NCBI RefSeq assembly: GCF_013426895.1
Contig: NZ_AP023176.1
Location: 868,001-932,000 of the forward strand
Length of the DNA: 64,000 bases
Direction of reading: 5' to 3'
Source of the DNA: Paraburkholderia largidicola
Lineage (GTDB): Bacteria; Pseudomonadota; Gammaproteobacteria; Burkholderiales; Burkholderiaceae
Position 1 is the first letter of the stretch. Each line of letters starts with the position of its first letter. This document shows, piece by piece, positions 52,374 to 62,373 of the stretch. Made by a program: the position numbers and the translations under genes. The notes beneath the pieces are model-generated. The model was not told the DNA's origin. It saw only the letters and a program-made list of their open reading frames with translations, and ran no database searches.

Positions 52374-53663
52374 TTACGCATCGAGCTTGGCGGGCGTCAT
52401 GCGCGGCGTCAGCAGGTGCATGACGACGAGCGCGACGAGATAGGCGAGTGCGCCGATCGCGAACAGCACCCAGTAATGGCCCGTGCGTTGCAGCACCTGG
52501 CCGATCACTTCGGAGAACAGCACGCCGCCGATCGAGCCCGCCATCCCGCCGATGCCCACCACGGCGCCGAGCGCGCGGCGCGGGAACAGATCGGATGCCG
52601 TCGTGAACAGATTCGCCGACCAGCCCTGGTGCGCAGCCGCGGCAAGACCGACGATGCCGACGGCGACCCACAGATTGTCCACCTGCGACACGAACGCGAT
52701 GGGCAGCACGCAGCATGCGCAGATCAGCATCGCCGTCTTGCGCGCGGCATTTACGCTCCAGCCCTTGCGCAGCAGCGTCGATGAGATCCAGCCGCCGCCG
52801 ATGCTGCCGACCGTGGTGATCGCGTAGATGACGACGAGCGGCAAGCCGATGTGCTGCATGTCCATGCCGCGCGACTCGTTGAGCCACTTCGGCAGCCAGA
52901 ACAGGTAGAACCACCAGACGGGATCGGTCAGGAACTTGCCGATCAGGAACGCCCACGTCTCGCGCTTGCGGATCAGCTGGCCCCAGCCCGGAGCGGGCGC
53001 ATTGACGTTGCGGGCGTCGAGCGCGTCGGCGTCGTCGCGCGTATCGTCGAACGCTTCTTCCTGGTCGCTACGGTCGGCGGGACGGTAGACGACGAGCCAC
53101 ACGGCCAGCCACACGATGCCGATCGCGCCGATGATGATGAACGCCGCGCGCCAGCCGTACAGCACGGCGAGGGGCGGAATGATCGCGGGTGCGAACACCG
53201 CGCCGATATTCGCGCCCGAGTTGAAGATGCCCGTGGCGAGCGCGCGCTCGCGGCGCGGAAACCATTCGGCCGTAGTCTTGATCGCCGACGGGAAGTTGCC
53301 GCCTTCACCGATGCCGAGGAGGGCGCGCACCATCGCGAAGCCCATCACCGAGCCGACGGCCGCGTGCAGCATCGCGGCGATGCTCCAGACCAGCATCGCG
53401 GCCGCGTAGGAAATGCGCGTGCCGAGCCAGTCGACGACGCGCCCGAAGCCCAGCAGGCCGATTGCGTAAAACGCGGAGAAGGCGATCACGATGCGGCCGT
53501 ACTGCACCTGCGTCCAGCCGATTTCGTGCTGGAGCACCGGGGCGAGCAGACCGAGAATCTGCCGGTCCATGTAGTTGATGACGGTCGCGAAGAAAAGCAG
53601 CGCGCAGACGGTCCAGCGGAAGCGGCTGGCAGAGCGCACGACGCCGACGACGGCAGATTGCAT
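52374..53663 (-). CDS. MFS transporter, hexuronate/aldarate type (ACS family)
   Basis: The product (429 aa) has twelve membrane helices with the ACS signature VINYMDRQILGLLAPVLQ and GIGEGGNFPSAIKTTAEWFP, the pattern of hexuronate (ExuT) and glucarate (GudP) carriers. I start at ATG 53663 with GGAGACATAC upstream; ATG 53711 would add 16 residues. Its promoter region holds a near-perfect copy of the operator before udh, so it should belong to the same LacI regulon and import galacturonate or glucuronate. Confidence 0.9.
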   Translation of the reverse strand: MQSAVVGVVRSASRFRWTVCALLFFATVINYMDRQILGLLAPVLQHEIGWTQVQYGRIVIAFSAFYAIGLLGFGRVVDWLGTRISYAAAMLVWSIAAMLHAAVGSVMGFAMVRALLGIGEGGNFPSAIKTTAEWFPRRERALATGIFNSGANIGAVFAPAIIPPLAVLYGWRAAFIIIGAIGIVWLAVWLVVYRPADRSDQEEAFDDTRDDADALDARNVNAPAPGWGQLIRKRETWAFLIGKFLTDPVWWFYLFWLPKWLNESRGMDMQHIGLPLVVIYAITTVGSIGGGWISSTLLRKGWSVNAARKTAMLICACCVLPIAFVSQVDNLWVAVGIVGLAAAAHQGWSANLFTTASDLFPRRALGAVVGIGGMAGSIGGVLFSEVIGQVLQRTGHYWVLFAIGALAYLVALVVMHLLTPRMTPAKLDA

Positions 53664-53779
53664 GTATGTCTCCGTTCGCGGCATCGCTCGTCGCGCCGCG
53701 TCTTTATTCATGGCCGGCGACGAGCGCCGGTGCGGGATGCGTCGCGCTGGGTCAGCGGCGCGGGCATTTTTCCGTCACA

Positions 53780-53799
53780 TTGGGAAAACGTTTTTCCAA
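53780..53799. promoter_or_regulatory. LacI-type operator before the hexuronate MFS gene
   Basis: TTGGGAAAAC at 53780-53789 and GTTTTTCCAA at 53790-53799 form a 20-bp palindrome with one mismatch. The core matches the palindrome before udh. It is 117 bp upstream of the MFS start, in a 391-bp spacer (53664-54054) otherwise without recognised features. Confidence 0.78.
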
Positions 53800-54054
53800 G
53801 AATAGGCGGTTTATCGCTGCTTGGCTAGTACGTGTTTTCCGCGATATACGGCCGGTGGTCGTTTCTATGGAGGGAGCGGGCCGTATTGAATCAGTTAATC
53901 GTTTTCTTCAATACGCGTGAAGCGTGACGGACCGGCGCGTCGGCGGGTTTCGTGCGGCAACTGTGCGGCCGGACCTGTCGAAGTTGGGTTGTGTGGGGGA
54001 GAATGAGGGCTGTATGCTGTAAAAGCGCAACCACGCTCAAGCACTGGGGCAAAA

Positions 54055-54381
54055 ATGACTACGAATTCCGCCAGACTCCCACCAGACGTGGAAGCACTAT
54101 CGACGCTGTCCGAATATCTCGAGCGTGCGCTCGACAAGGCGCTCAGCCTGATCATGCTGCGGACGGGCGCCGAAGACGCGAGGCTGTACCTCGGTGACGT
54201 GAGCGCACCCAAAGAAGAATGGTCGAGTTGCGGGACCATTCACCGTGAACTGTCGGACGCGATACTGGAGGCCACGCAGTCGGGCCTCAACAATGTCAGT
54301 ATCGACGGGCAGACGTATCGCTTTACGAGAGTGTTCGCTCAAACGGAAAACCGGGGCGCCATCGTCTTCACCCCTGCGTAA
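54055..54381 (+). CDS. Small hypothetical protein, burkholderial type
   Basis: A 108-residue product with ATG at 54055 and no strong ribosome site (AAAA upstream). It has a helical first half (DVEALSTLSEYLERALDKALSLIMLRTG) and a beta-rich second half (LNNVSIDGQTYRFTRVFA) ending NRGAIVFTPA. No signal peptide. I do not recognise a family. It is convergent with the next small minus-strand gene. Confidence 0.6.
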   Translation: MTTNSARLPPDVEALSTLSEYLERALDKALSLIMLRTGAEDARLYLGDVSAPKEEWSSCGTIHRELSDAILEATQSGLNNVSIDGQTYRFTRVFAQTENRGAIVFTPA

Positions 54382-54488
54382 CCAGGCATCCGCAAGGAGC
54401 AAGGGCAGAGGCAGTGACGCGCCGTCGCGCGCGTACTACGACGCAACGGCGTATCGACCAGAACGGCTGGCGGAAAGTCGCGCGCCGC

Positions 54489-54737
54489 TCAGTTCGGAAG
54501 CAAAACGGGCAACTGCGACACGCGTCCCGTCTGCACGTCGAGCCACATCTGCCGGCCGCTCGCCGAGTGACTGTAGACGAGCGCGCGCATATCGCGATGC
54601 ATGCCGAGAAAACCCATTAGCGCGCGCACGTTGCGCTTGCCGTGATAACGCAGCGAGCGCGACGTCTCGCCATTGACGATGACGACAGGATTGATCCGCA
54701 CGAGCCGCGCGATGAGTTCAGGGTTGACTGTATCCAC
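54489..54737 (-). CDS. Small hypothetical protein
   Basis: An 82-residue product. It has a hydrophobic strand and basic stretch (IARLVRINPVVIVNG, RSLRYHGKRNVRALMGFLGM) and ends TGRVSQLPVLLPN. ATG 54737 starts MDTVNPELIARL and follows GATCG without a strong ribosome site. It lies 99 bp after the hybrid kinase stop on the same strand and could be read from it. Function unknown. Confidence 0.5.
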   Translation of the reverse strand: MDTVNPELIARLVRINPVVIVNGETSRSLRYHGKRNVRALMGFLGMHRDMRALVYSHSASGRQMWLDVQTGRVSQLPVLLPN

Positions 54738-54836
54738 GTTCGATCCTCGAATGAAGTTGCTGTCTTCGCTAACGTCCGCAGGATTCGCTTCTTGAGTATC
54801 CGGAAGGATCGGTAAGCGTGCAGCGGGTCGTGCACA

Positions 54837-57383
54837 TCAGTCGCGCACATGCGTGACCGCGATCTGCAACACGCCCTCCAGTTCCGGCAGATCGACAGGC
54901 TTGGTCAGGTGCAGATCGAAGCCCGCCGCCTCCGTTTTCGCACGGTCTTCACTGGTGCCGAGCCCCGTCATCGCGGCGATGACGGCGCCCGGCGCCGCGA
55001 GCGCCTTGCGGATATGCGGCAACGCTTCGAAGCCCGTCATCTTCGGCATCGACAGGTCGAGCAGTACGAGATGCGGCTGCAGCGTGTGCGCCAGCTCGAT
55101 GGCGGCTGCGCCGTCGTACACCGCGTGCGCTTCGTGGCCGAGCACCTGCACGAGCGTCGCCATGCTGTCGGCGGAATCGATGTTGTCGTCGACCACCATC
55201 ACTTTCAGATCGACGGGCTGCGAGGGCGAAGGCTCTTCTTCTCGCACGGCTTCAGTGTCGATAGCATGACTGAATTCCGGCAGCCACACGGTGAACACGC
55301 TGCCTTTGCCTCGACCTTCGCTGTGCGCGTCGATATGCCCGCCATGCAGATCGACGATCGCACGCGCCAGCGTCAACCCGATGCCGAGACCGCTCTTGTC
55401 GGCCTGTTCTTCCGTCGGCGTTTCCTGCACGAACAGATTAAAGATTGCGTCGATCGCATCGGGATCGATGCCGCGCCCGGAGTCGTGAATGCGGATTGCG
55501 AGCAGGCGGCCCGAGCGGAACACCTGCAGGCTGATCGACGCGCCCGCCGGACTGAATTTCGATGCATTGTTCAGCAGGTTCTGCACCACCTGCACCATTC
55601 GCGTGAGATCGCCTTCGATAAACATCGGCGTGTCGGGCAACACCACATCGAGCGTCTGTTCGCGCGCCGCGAGCAATGGCGCGCTGCCTTCGATGCTCAG
55701 TTGTGCGATGGCCTGCATCGACACCGGCTTCGGTTCGATCTGCACGCGCCCCAGCGTGACGCGCCCGGCGTCGAGCAGATCGTCGACGAGGCGCGTCAGA
55801 TGCGACAACTGCCGGTCGATCAGTTCATGCTCGGGGACGAACGCCTGATGATCGGCCGTCTTCAGTTGCAGCATGCTGACGGCGTTGCGCAACGGCGCGA
55901 GCGGATTGCGCAGTTCGTGTCCGAGCAGCGCGAGGAACTGACTCATGCGCTGGCTCGACGCTTCGAGTTCTTCGAGACGCCGCCGCCGCGACATATCGCG
56001 CGTGATCTTCGCGAAGCCTTGCAGCGCGCCGTTCGGATCACGCAATGCCGTCGTGATGATGTTCGCCCAGAAGATCGTGCCGTTCTTGCGCACGCGCCAC
56101 TCTTCCATTTCGACGCGGCCTTCGCGCGCGGCGAGTTCGAGATCGCGCTGCGGCCGGCCCGCCGCGACATCTTCGGGCGTGTAGAAAAGGGCCGTCGGCC
56201 GGCCGATCACTTCATGCTGTGTGTAGCCCATGACCTGCGTCGAACCTGCGCTCCACGTCATGATGTGACCGTGCGAATCGAGCATCGTGATCGCATAGTC
56301 CTTGATCGCATCGACCAGCACGCGAAAGCGCTTGTCAAGTTCACGCGCATTGAAGCGCTCGGTAACGTCGCGAATGAAGTACGCAAGCTCGGTATGTCCG
56401 TCGAACTGCACGGGACATACCGACAGTTCCGCGGGAAACTCGTTGCCGTCGATGCGCCGCGCGATCAGTTCCGTGCGGCTTCGATGCAAGGGCGTGTCCG
56501 CGTTCTGTTGCGGCGCGCTTTTGAAAACGTCGAGTTCGGCATAGCGCGCCTTGCAGCGCGCCGGGAACAGCGCGTCGAGTATCGGGCGTCCCATCACCGC
56601 GTCGCGCGCATAGCCGAAGGTGCGGGTCGCGGCGTCATTCCATTCGATGATGACACCGTCGGCGTCGGTGCACACGAAGGCGTCGTGCGTCGTGTCGAGC
56701 ACCAGACGACGGCGGCGCAGCGATGCTTCGAGCTTGCTGTCGGCCGCTTCGCGCAGGCTGATCTCGGTGCGCAACCGGGCGATCGTAATCGTGTTCTGTT
56801 CGATCAGCGCGCGGTTCTCCGCAAACACGCGCTGATGCGCCATGCCTGACGCGACGAGCGACGTGATCCGTTCGAGCGTCTCGATGTCATCGGCGGAAAA
56901 TGCGTCGGTGCGGCTTGCCATCAGCTTCACGACGCCTGCCACTTCGGACTGATAGAGCAGCGGCGCGACGACCATCGACGTCGCGCCCACGCGCTTGCAC
57001 GCGGCGGCATCGACGCGTGGATCGTCCGATGTGTCGCTGCTGTAGAGCAGGTGTTTTTCGAGCGAGCACAGTCCCGACAGGCTGCCATGGCGTTTGAGGC
57101 GCAGGCCGATGTGATGCGCGATGGTGCCGCTGCACGCGCGATACACCATTTCGTCGCCATCGACCCATTCGACCACGGAGGCATGCGCGGCAGGTACGAG
57201 TTCGAGAAGGGAGTCGGTGACGAGCGACAGAAAGCGGTCGAGGTCGAGTTTCGCGGCGGCGATTCGGGAGTGCGCGTCAATGAGTTTTCTCAAACGTGCG
57301 TTTGCGAGGCGCTCGCGGTGGAGTTGCGTGGCGGTGTCGTTGGTGTCGCTGTGGTCGATCTGTCGGTCCTGGCTGGCGTTCAT
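54837..57383 (-). CDS. Soluble hybrid sensor histidine kinase (GAF-PAS-PAS-HisKA-HATPase-REC)
   Basis: The product (848 aa) lacks membrane helices and should be cytoplasmic. A GAF domain (about 40-190) is followed by two PAS domains (about 215-345 and 350-470, the second with a PAC RKNGTIFWANI segment). HisKA carries LLGHELRNPLAPLRN with phospho-acceptor His 489. HATPase has VQNLLNNASKFSPAGAS (N box) and GIGLTLARAIVDLHGG (G box). A C-terminal receiver domain has VMVVDDNIDSADS and phospho-acceptor Asp 776 in VLLDLSMPK. The output must go through a phosphotransfer partner or regulator not in view. Confidence 0.93.
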   Translation of the reverse strand: MNASQDRQIDHSDTNDTATQLHRERLANARLRKLIDAHSRIAAAKLDLDRFLSLVTDSLLELVPAAHASVVEWVDGDEMVYRACSGTIAHHIGLRLKRHGSLSGLCSLEKHLLYSSDTSDDPRVDAAACKRVGATSMVVAPLLYQSEVAGVVKLMASRTDAFSADDIETLERITSLVASGMAHQRVFAENRALIEQNTITIARLRTEISLREAADSKLEASLRRRRLVLDTTHDAFVCTDADGVIIEWNDAATRTFGYARDAVMGRPILDALFPARCKARYAELDVFKSAPQQNADTPLHRSRTELIARRIDGNEFPAELSVCPVQFDGHTELAYFIRDVTERFNARELDKRFRVLVDAIKDYAITMLDSHGHIMTWSAGSTQVMGYTQHEVIGRPTALFYTPEDVAAGRPQRDLELAAREGRVEMEEWRVRKNGTIFWANIITTALRDPNGALQGFAKITRDMSRRRRLEELEASSQRMSQFLALLGHELRNPLAPLRNAVSMLQLKTADHQAFVPEHELIDRQLSHLTRLVDDLLDAGRVTLGRVQIEPKPVSMQAIAQLSIEGSAPLLAAREQTLDVVLPDTPMFIEGDLTRMVQVVQNLLNNASKFSPAGASISLQVFRSGRLLAIRIHDSGRGIDPDAIDAIFNLFVQETPTEEQADKSGLGIGLTLARAIVDLHGGHIDAHSEGRGKGSVFTVWLPEFSHAIDTEAVREEEPSPSQPVDLKVMVVDDNIDSADSMATLVQVLGHEAHAVYDGAAAIELAHTLQPHLVLLDLSMPKMTGFEALPHIRKALAAPGAVIAAMTGLGTSEDRAKTEAAGFDLHLTKPVDLPELEGVLQIAVTHVRD

Positions 57384-57536
57384 CGTGGGCAGCTCCGTTG
57401 GAGGCGCAGGGGCGGTTTGTTTGTGCTGCGCACGTGGTGTGCCTATGCGTGCCGCATGGGTGCGGGAATCGCTGGTTTAACGGTTATACACGCTGGCGCG
57501 GGGCGCGCTCAAGGGCGCTGTGGCGCGCAAGGTTCT

Positions 57537-57588
57537 GGTTTTTGCTTTTGGTTTTGGTTTTGTTTTTGTTTTTGCTTTTGCTTTTGCG
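57537..57588. repeat. T-rich low-complexity tract
   Basis: A run of GTTTTT and CTTTTG units of about 50 bp, strikingly A+T-rich for this genome. Its counterpart, an A-rich tract of looser form, lies at about 58470-58545 on the other side of the inverted repeat. It probably belongs to the same repeat element. Confidence 0.6.
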
Positions 57589-57624
57589 GTGGCGTCCGCG
57601 TCACGGCTTCGTGCTTCATGTTCC

Positions 57625-58330
57625 GCCGTTCGGTGTTCTTGTCTTTTCGCTGGCATCCGCGTTTTGTTAGCGTGCTTCAGGCGTCGCCCCTGTGCGGGGC
57701 GGCACCTACTTTTCTTTGCCGCCGCAAAGAAAAGTAGGCAAAAGAAAGCGGCTCACACCGCCAGCCCGTGTTCTTATCCACGGGCCCCCAACGCCCCCAC
57801 GCTTCAAACGGCAGTGCCATGGTCGATGTTCGTTGCCAACGCCTCGAACAATCGCCTCACCCACTTCGAATACCCGTACTCCGGCAAGCGTCAGCGAATG
57901 GTATGTGCCGCCCAGGTGGCAAACTGTGTGCAGGTTGTCGCACCGCACAGGTCAGTGCTCTTACCAGAAACACCAGCCTTGCTACCCAATCCGGAGTGAT
58001 GCGCGTATGGCGCGAAAGCCTGCACACTGTTTGCCACCTGGGCGGCGGAGGACTGTCTGGCACGGTGTGCCGCGACGCGGGGGCATGAAGCGGGTGAGGC
58101 GTACAGGGAGAACGTTGGCAACGAACGCGAACCATGGCGTTGCCGTGTGAAGTGTAAGACCCTTCGGGGGCCCTCAGGCGAATACAAGAACTGGCGGTGT
58201 GAGCCGCTTTCTTTTGCCTACTTTTCTTTGCGGCGGCAAAGAAAAGTAGGTGCCGCCCCGCACAGGGGCGACGCGTGAAGCACGCTAACAAAATGCGGAT
58301 GCCAGCGAAAAGCCCAAAACCCCGAACGGC
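57625..58330. repeat. Large inverted repeat, about 140-bp arms with diverged inner arms
   Basis: The left arm 57625-57764 and right arm 58191-58330 are inverted copies. Over the 98 bp from 57667 to 57764 I count one mismatch. Each arm contains an inner palindrome CCTACTTTTCTTTGC-CGCC-GCAAAGAAAAGTAGG. The inner 57765-58190 also reads as diverged inverted halves (for example GGTGGCAAACTGTGTGCAGG near 57917 and its near complement near 58022). Together it is an imperfect palindrome of about 700 bp between the kinase and chemoreceptor genes. Frames within it are not genes. This kind of repeat is frequent in burkholderial genomes, from memory. Confidence 0.85.
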
Positions 58331-58460
58331 AAACACCACAACCCGGATGCCAGCGAAAAGCCCAAAACACCGAACGGCAAACACCACAACCCGGACGCCA
58401 GCGAAAAGCCCAAAACACCGAACGGCAAACACCGCAACCCGGACGCCAGCGAAACCACAA
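58296..58460. repeat. 48-bp tandem repeat, three full copies and a partial fourth
   Basis: Copies start at 58296, 58344, 58392 and 58440 (partial, to about 58457). They differ at a few bases. The unit begins CGGATGCCAGCGAAAAGCC. One reading frame gives a 16-residue repeat, so spurious repetitive proteins are predicted here. The repeat overlaps the right arm of the large inverted repeat; the left arm has only about one copy. Confidence 0.9.
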
Positions 58461-58653
58461 GCAAACCAAACCGCGCATCGCAAAGAAAAACCTCAAACGC
58501 CAGCGAAAACCCAAATCAAAACCCGTTGCAAACAAAAAAAACCCGCTACAGAGTCAATTATAAAAAATGCAGCCCGTTCAGTTCCCGGGCGACCAGCCCG
58601 TTATACGCGATTGGTCAATCCATTCGTCAACGCACTCGCACAGGGAACCCCGC

Positions 58654-60555
58654 ATGGGCATGCGCTCCATCGCAGTCAAACTGAGCCTCATATTCGGCGC
58701 GGCGCTCGCGGCCACCATACTGGCCATCACGCTATACGCGACGCTCAACGTGCGCCGCCAGGCCATCGACAACTTCAACGACGCCGGCCTCGGCCAGATC
58801 CGCCAGATCGACACCAGCCTGCGCGAGACGTTCAAGCGCATCCACGACAACGTCGTGTTCCTGTCGGACCTGCCGCTGGTGCAGTCCGCGGACCCGTCCG
58901 TCACCAACTACCTGACGCACGGCGGGCAGATGACGCCCGACACCAACGGCGGCGTCGAGACGGATATCTTTCATCTGCTGCAACGCTTCGGCGACAGCCA
59001 TCCCGATCTGCGCTACGTCTACGTGGGCACGCAATGGGGCGGCTACGTGCAATGGCCGAAAGGCAAGTTCACCAGCGATCACTACGATCCGCGCGAGCGT
59101 CCATGGTACGTGCAAGGCATGCAGGCCGCGGGCGGCGTGCGGCGCACGGCCGCCTACGCGAATACGGGCGGCGACAACAACGTGATCATCAGCTTCGTGC
59201 GCTCGATCCAGAACGCCCAGGGCAAGCCCGCTGGCGTGCTCGGCATGGATATCTCGCTGGATGGCTTCGCGAAGATGATCGGCCAGGTGCGCTTCGGCGA
59301 AACAGGCTACCTGATGGTCGTCGAAGACAGCGGCACGGTGCTGGTCGACCCGCACGACGCCGCGCACAACTTCAAGGCGCTGAAGGATCTCGGCGACGGT
59401 TATCGCGACCTCGCGGCGATGCCGAACGGCACGTTGTCCGTCGATATCGGCGGCGCACGCTACGACACGGTCGTCTATACGTCGCCGGAACTGGGCTGGA
59501 AATACATCGGCCTGATTCCGCACGCGGAAATGATGGCGTCGGCCAATCGGCTGAGCGCGATGCTGATTGCCGTGGGTTTCATCGTGCTGCTGGTCGCGCT
59601 CGCGCTGACGACGGCGCTCGGCCGGCGCCTGACGGCACCCCTGCGCGTGTTGTCGAACAGCATGCAGGACATCGCATCGGGCGACGGCGACCTCACAAGG
59701 CGTCTGCCCGTGGGCAGCAACGACGAGGTCGGCGTGCTCGCGGAGCAGTTCAACGCGTTCGTCGAGAAGCTGAACGGCGTGCTGCTCGAGATCCGCGACA
59801 GCAGCGCCATGTTGCGCACCGCGACGGGCGAAATATCGACGGGCAATGCCGATCTGTCCGCGCGCACCGAGCAGCAGGCAGCCGCGCTCGAAGAAACGGC
59901 CGCGAGCATGGAAGCGCTGACGGCCGCCGTCAAGCAGAACGCCGAAAGCGCGCGCCAGGCGAGCTCGCTCGCCAGCGACGCCTCCGATGTGGCGCGCCGC
60001 AGCCACGAGGCCGTCGAGCGCGTGGTGTCGACGATGACCGATATCAGCCAGAGTTCGAACCGGATCGCCGATATCACGGGCATCATCGAAGGCATTGCGT
60101 TTCAGACGAATATTCTCGCCCTCAACGCCGCCGTCGAATCGGCGCGCGCGGGCGAGCATGGGCGCGGCTTCGCGGTCGTCGCGAGCGAAGTGCGCAGCCT
60201 CGCGCAGCGATCGTCGAGCGCCGCAAAGGAGATCAAGGAACTGATCGGCGCGTCGGTCGATCGCATCCGGGACGGCTCGTCGCTGGCGGGCGAGGCTGGC
60301 GAGACGATGACGGAAGTGACGCGGGCCGTCGGTCAGGTGACGGCGATCATGAGCGAGATCGCGGCGGCCTCGGAAGAACAGAGCCGCGGCATCGCGCAAG
60401 TCAACCTCGCGATCACGCAGATGGACGACGTCACGCAGCAGAACGCCGCATTAGTGGAGCAGGCGGCCGCCGCGTCACGCTCGCTCGAAGACCAGGGGCG
60501 GCAGCTCGACGAGTCGGTTGGGGCGTTCCGGTTGAAGCCGGCGACGGCGTCCTGA
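58654..60555 (+). CDS. Methyl-accepting chemotaxis protein with a dCache sensor
   Basis: The product (633 aa) has a membrane helix (about 10-30), a periplasmic dCache domain (about 35-300), a second membrane helix (about 308-332, [17 protein letters not shown]), HAMP, and the signalling domain. [17 protein letters not shown] is typical of dCache domains that bind amino acids or amines. The hairpin tip [22 protein letters not shown] is canonical. The start ATG 58654 has AGGGAA upstream. It signals through CheA/CheW to flagella. It follows the large repeat region. Confidence 0.93.
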   Translation: MGMRSIAVKLSLIFGAALAATILAITLYATLNVRRQAIDNFNDAGLGQIRQIDTSLRETFKRIHDNVVFLSDLPLVQSADPSVTNYLTHGGQMTPDTNGGVETDIFHLLQRFGDSHPDLRYVYVGTQWGGYVQWPKGKFTSDHYDPRERPWYVQGMQAAGGVRRTAAYANTGGDNNVIISFVRSIQNAQGKPAGVLGMDISLDGFAKMIGQVRFGETGYLMVVEDSGTVLVDPHDAAHNFKALKDLGDGYRDLAAMPNGTLSVDIGGARYDTVVYTSPELGWKYIGLIPHAEMMASANRLSAMLIAVGFIVLLVALALTTALGRRLTAPLRVLSNSMQDIASGDGDLTRRLPVGSNDEVGVLAEQFNAFVEKLNGVLLEIRDSSAMLRTATGEISTGNADLSARTEQQAAALEETAASMEALTAAVKQNAESARQASSLASDASDVARRSHEAVERVVSTMTDISQSSNRIADITGIIEGIAFQTNILALNAAVESARAGEHGRGFAVVASEVRSLAQRSSSAAKEIKELIGASVDRIRDGSSLAGEAGETMTEVTRAVGQVTAIMSEIAAASEEQSRGIAQVNLAITQMDDVTQQNAALVEQAAAASRSLEDQGRQLDESVGAFRLKPATAS

Positions 60556-60566
60556 TGACGGTCACG

Positions 60567-60591
60567 CGGGCAATCGTGTGCCGATTGCCCG
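60567..60591. terminator. Hairpin between convergent chemoreceptor and MFS genes
   Basis: CGGGCAATCG and CGATTGCCCG form a perfect 10-bp stem with loop TGTGC. It sits 12 bp after the chemoreceptor stop and 17 bp before the convergent MFS stop, so it may end both transcripts, although a T tail is lacking. Confidence 0.6.
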
Positions 60592-60607
60592 TTGCTTCAC
60601 CTCCCGC

Positions 60608-62041
60608 TCAGCGCACGGATACGCCGAGCACAGGCGCGGCACTATCCGTCGTCGCGAGTTCTTCAGCGGGCTCGTTCGCGCGGCGGTTCGACGCCTCGCG
60701 CGCGAGACTCGCCCGGAACTGCTTGCAGCCGATCCACAACAGAACAGCCGCGAGCGCCGACGCGACGAGGTTCACGATTGCCATCGAATGACCGACCGCG
60801 AGCGGCGAGGCGAACACCTTGTCGGTGATCAGCGCGACGATCGTCGTGCCCGCGCCGAGCGCGATCAGGTTCGACACGAGCAGAAACACTGCCGAAATCT
60901 GCGCGCGCATCTGATTCGGTGCGAGCGTCTGCATCGCGGCCGTCGAGGTCGGCATCGGGAACGACGCGAAGAACATCGCCAGCACCAGCAACGCAAGCGA
61001 TGCGCCCAGACTGCCGACCTGCGTGAACGCGACCGACGGAATCAGCATGCACACCGCACCGATGAAGCCCGCGCGCATCGGCGCGTCGCTGTGGCCTTTG
61101 CGCAGCAGCCAGTCGTTGAACCAGCCGCCGCAAAACACCCCCGTCGTGTTCGCGATCAGCAGCACGGTGCCGAGCGTGTAGCCCGCTTCGACGGGCGTGA
61201 GACCAAAGCGGCGGATGTAGAAGGCGGGCGTCCAGCTCATCAGGCAGAACAGGGTCATCGCGTAGAACGAGAAACCGATGTAGTGGCAAAAGAACGTCTT
61301 GCCGTGCGCGGCGATGAAGCGCAACGCATCGGGCATCGACACGCGCTTTACTTCGCCTGCGCTGTCCTGCACGAGACCTTTGCGTTGCGGATCGCGCACC
61401 GTCAACGCGAAGATCAGCGCAACGAGCAAACCCGGCAGGCCGACGATGAAGAACGTCAGCTGCCACGCGTGCATATCGCCCAGCACGGGCAGCGTGAGCG
61501 TCGGTGTGTGCTTGAGCAGCGCGATCACATAGCCGCCGATCAGAAACGCGATGCCGCCGCCGATAAACGACCCCAACGAATAGATGGCGACCGCGCGGCC
61601 GAGCTTCTCTTTCGGGAAGTAGTCGGCGAGCATCGAATATGTTCCGGGCGAAAGCGCCGCCTCGCCGACGCCCACGCTCATGCGCGCAAAGAACATGTGC
61701 ACGAAGTTCTGGCTGAGTCCGCAAGCGGCCGTCGCGACACTCCATAGCGCCACGCCGATCGAAATGATGCGCGGGCGCGCAAAGCGGTCGGCGAGATAAG
61801 CGAGCGGCATGCCCATCACCGCGTAGAAGAGCGAAAACGCAAAGCCATGCAACAGGCTGAACTGCGTGTCGGTGAGATGCAGATCGCGCTTGATCGGCTC
61901 GATCATCAGCGCCAGCACCTGACGGTCGACGAATGAAAAGACATACGCCAGCATGCAGATTACGACGACGTACCACTCGTAGGTGTAGCGTTTGCGGGCG
62001 AGGTTGTTTCCCGCGAGGTTATGTCCCGATGAGGCAGTCAT
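60608..62041 (-). CDS. MFS transporter, Spinster-like/aromatic acid type
   Basis: The product (477 aa) has twelve membrane helices. FSFVDRQVLALMIEPIKRDL and SVGVGEAALSPGTYSMLADYF are shared with Spinster-like MFS carriers of proteobacteria, which are often next to aromatic or steroid degradation genes. I start at ATG 62041; the frame stays open to 62275 without similarity. No catabolic gene is adjacent apart from a divergent porin, so the substrate is not known. Confidence 0.88.
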   Translation of the reverse strand: MTASSGHNLAGNNLARKRYTYEWYVVVICMLAYVFSFVDRQVLALMIEPIKRDLHLTDTQFSLLHGFAFSLFYAVMGMPLAYLADRFARPRIISIGVALWSVATAACGLSQNFVHMFFARMSVGVGEAALSPGTYSMLADYFPKEKLGRAVAIYSLGSFIGGGIAFLIGGYVIALLKHTPTLTLPVLGDMHAWQLTFFIVGLPGLLVALIFALTVRDPQRKGLVQDSAGEVKRVSMPDALRFIAAHGKTFFCHYIGFSFYAMTLFCLMSWTPAFYIRRFGLTPVEAGYTLGTVLLIANTTGVFCGGWFNDWLLRKGHSDAPMRAGFIGAVCMLIPSVAFTQVGSLGASLALLVLAMFFASFPMPTSTAAMQTLAPNQMRAQISAVFLLVSNLIALGAGTTIVALITDKVFASPLAVGHSMAIVNLVASALAAVLLWIGCKQFRASLAREASNRRANEPAEELATTDSAAPVLGVSVR

Positions 62042-62373
62042 CCCGGTTCTCCAGTGTTCCAGTGTATCGGTGAGGAGCAGGCGTCTCTTCGCGACGGGAC
62101 GCACTGGTCGGGAAGCAGAGTACGTAAACAAATTTCGCCGACAAAGGTGCAAATGGCGCGTCCATATCGGCGCGTTCACCCATGCGTCTAAAGGATTCCC
62201 CAGGTCGCGTGCAGCAAACCCGTGCGTATCAAGCCGCGCAGCGCCGCAATCGCGCCTGGGAACGTGCTCATGCATCGAATCTATAAGTGTTATACGGCGC
62301 GTTTGATCGACGCTCGAATTTGCGCTTCCTAGACTCGGCCCGGTTCAAACGATCAACGCCGGGACAATAAAAC

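Noticed and set aside
58296..58460. Tandem repeat considered as a CRISPR array
   Set aside because: Copies are directly adjacent with no unique spacers, and no cas gene is present.
57520..58483. Several Cys/Phe- or Lys/Arg-rich frames on both strands in the repeat region
   Set aside because: They translate the inverted repeat and low-complexity tracts; the same peptides (for example FFAAAKKSRQKK) appear from both arms and are typical spurious predictions.
58275..60791. 838-codon frame covering tandem repeats and the chemoreceptor region
   Set aside because: It is a shifted frame of the real chemoreceptor gene; its Arg-rich product has no fold pattern, while the other frame has the complete receptor.
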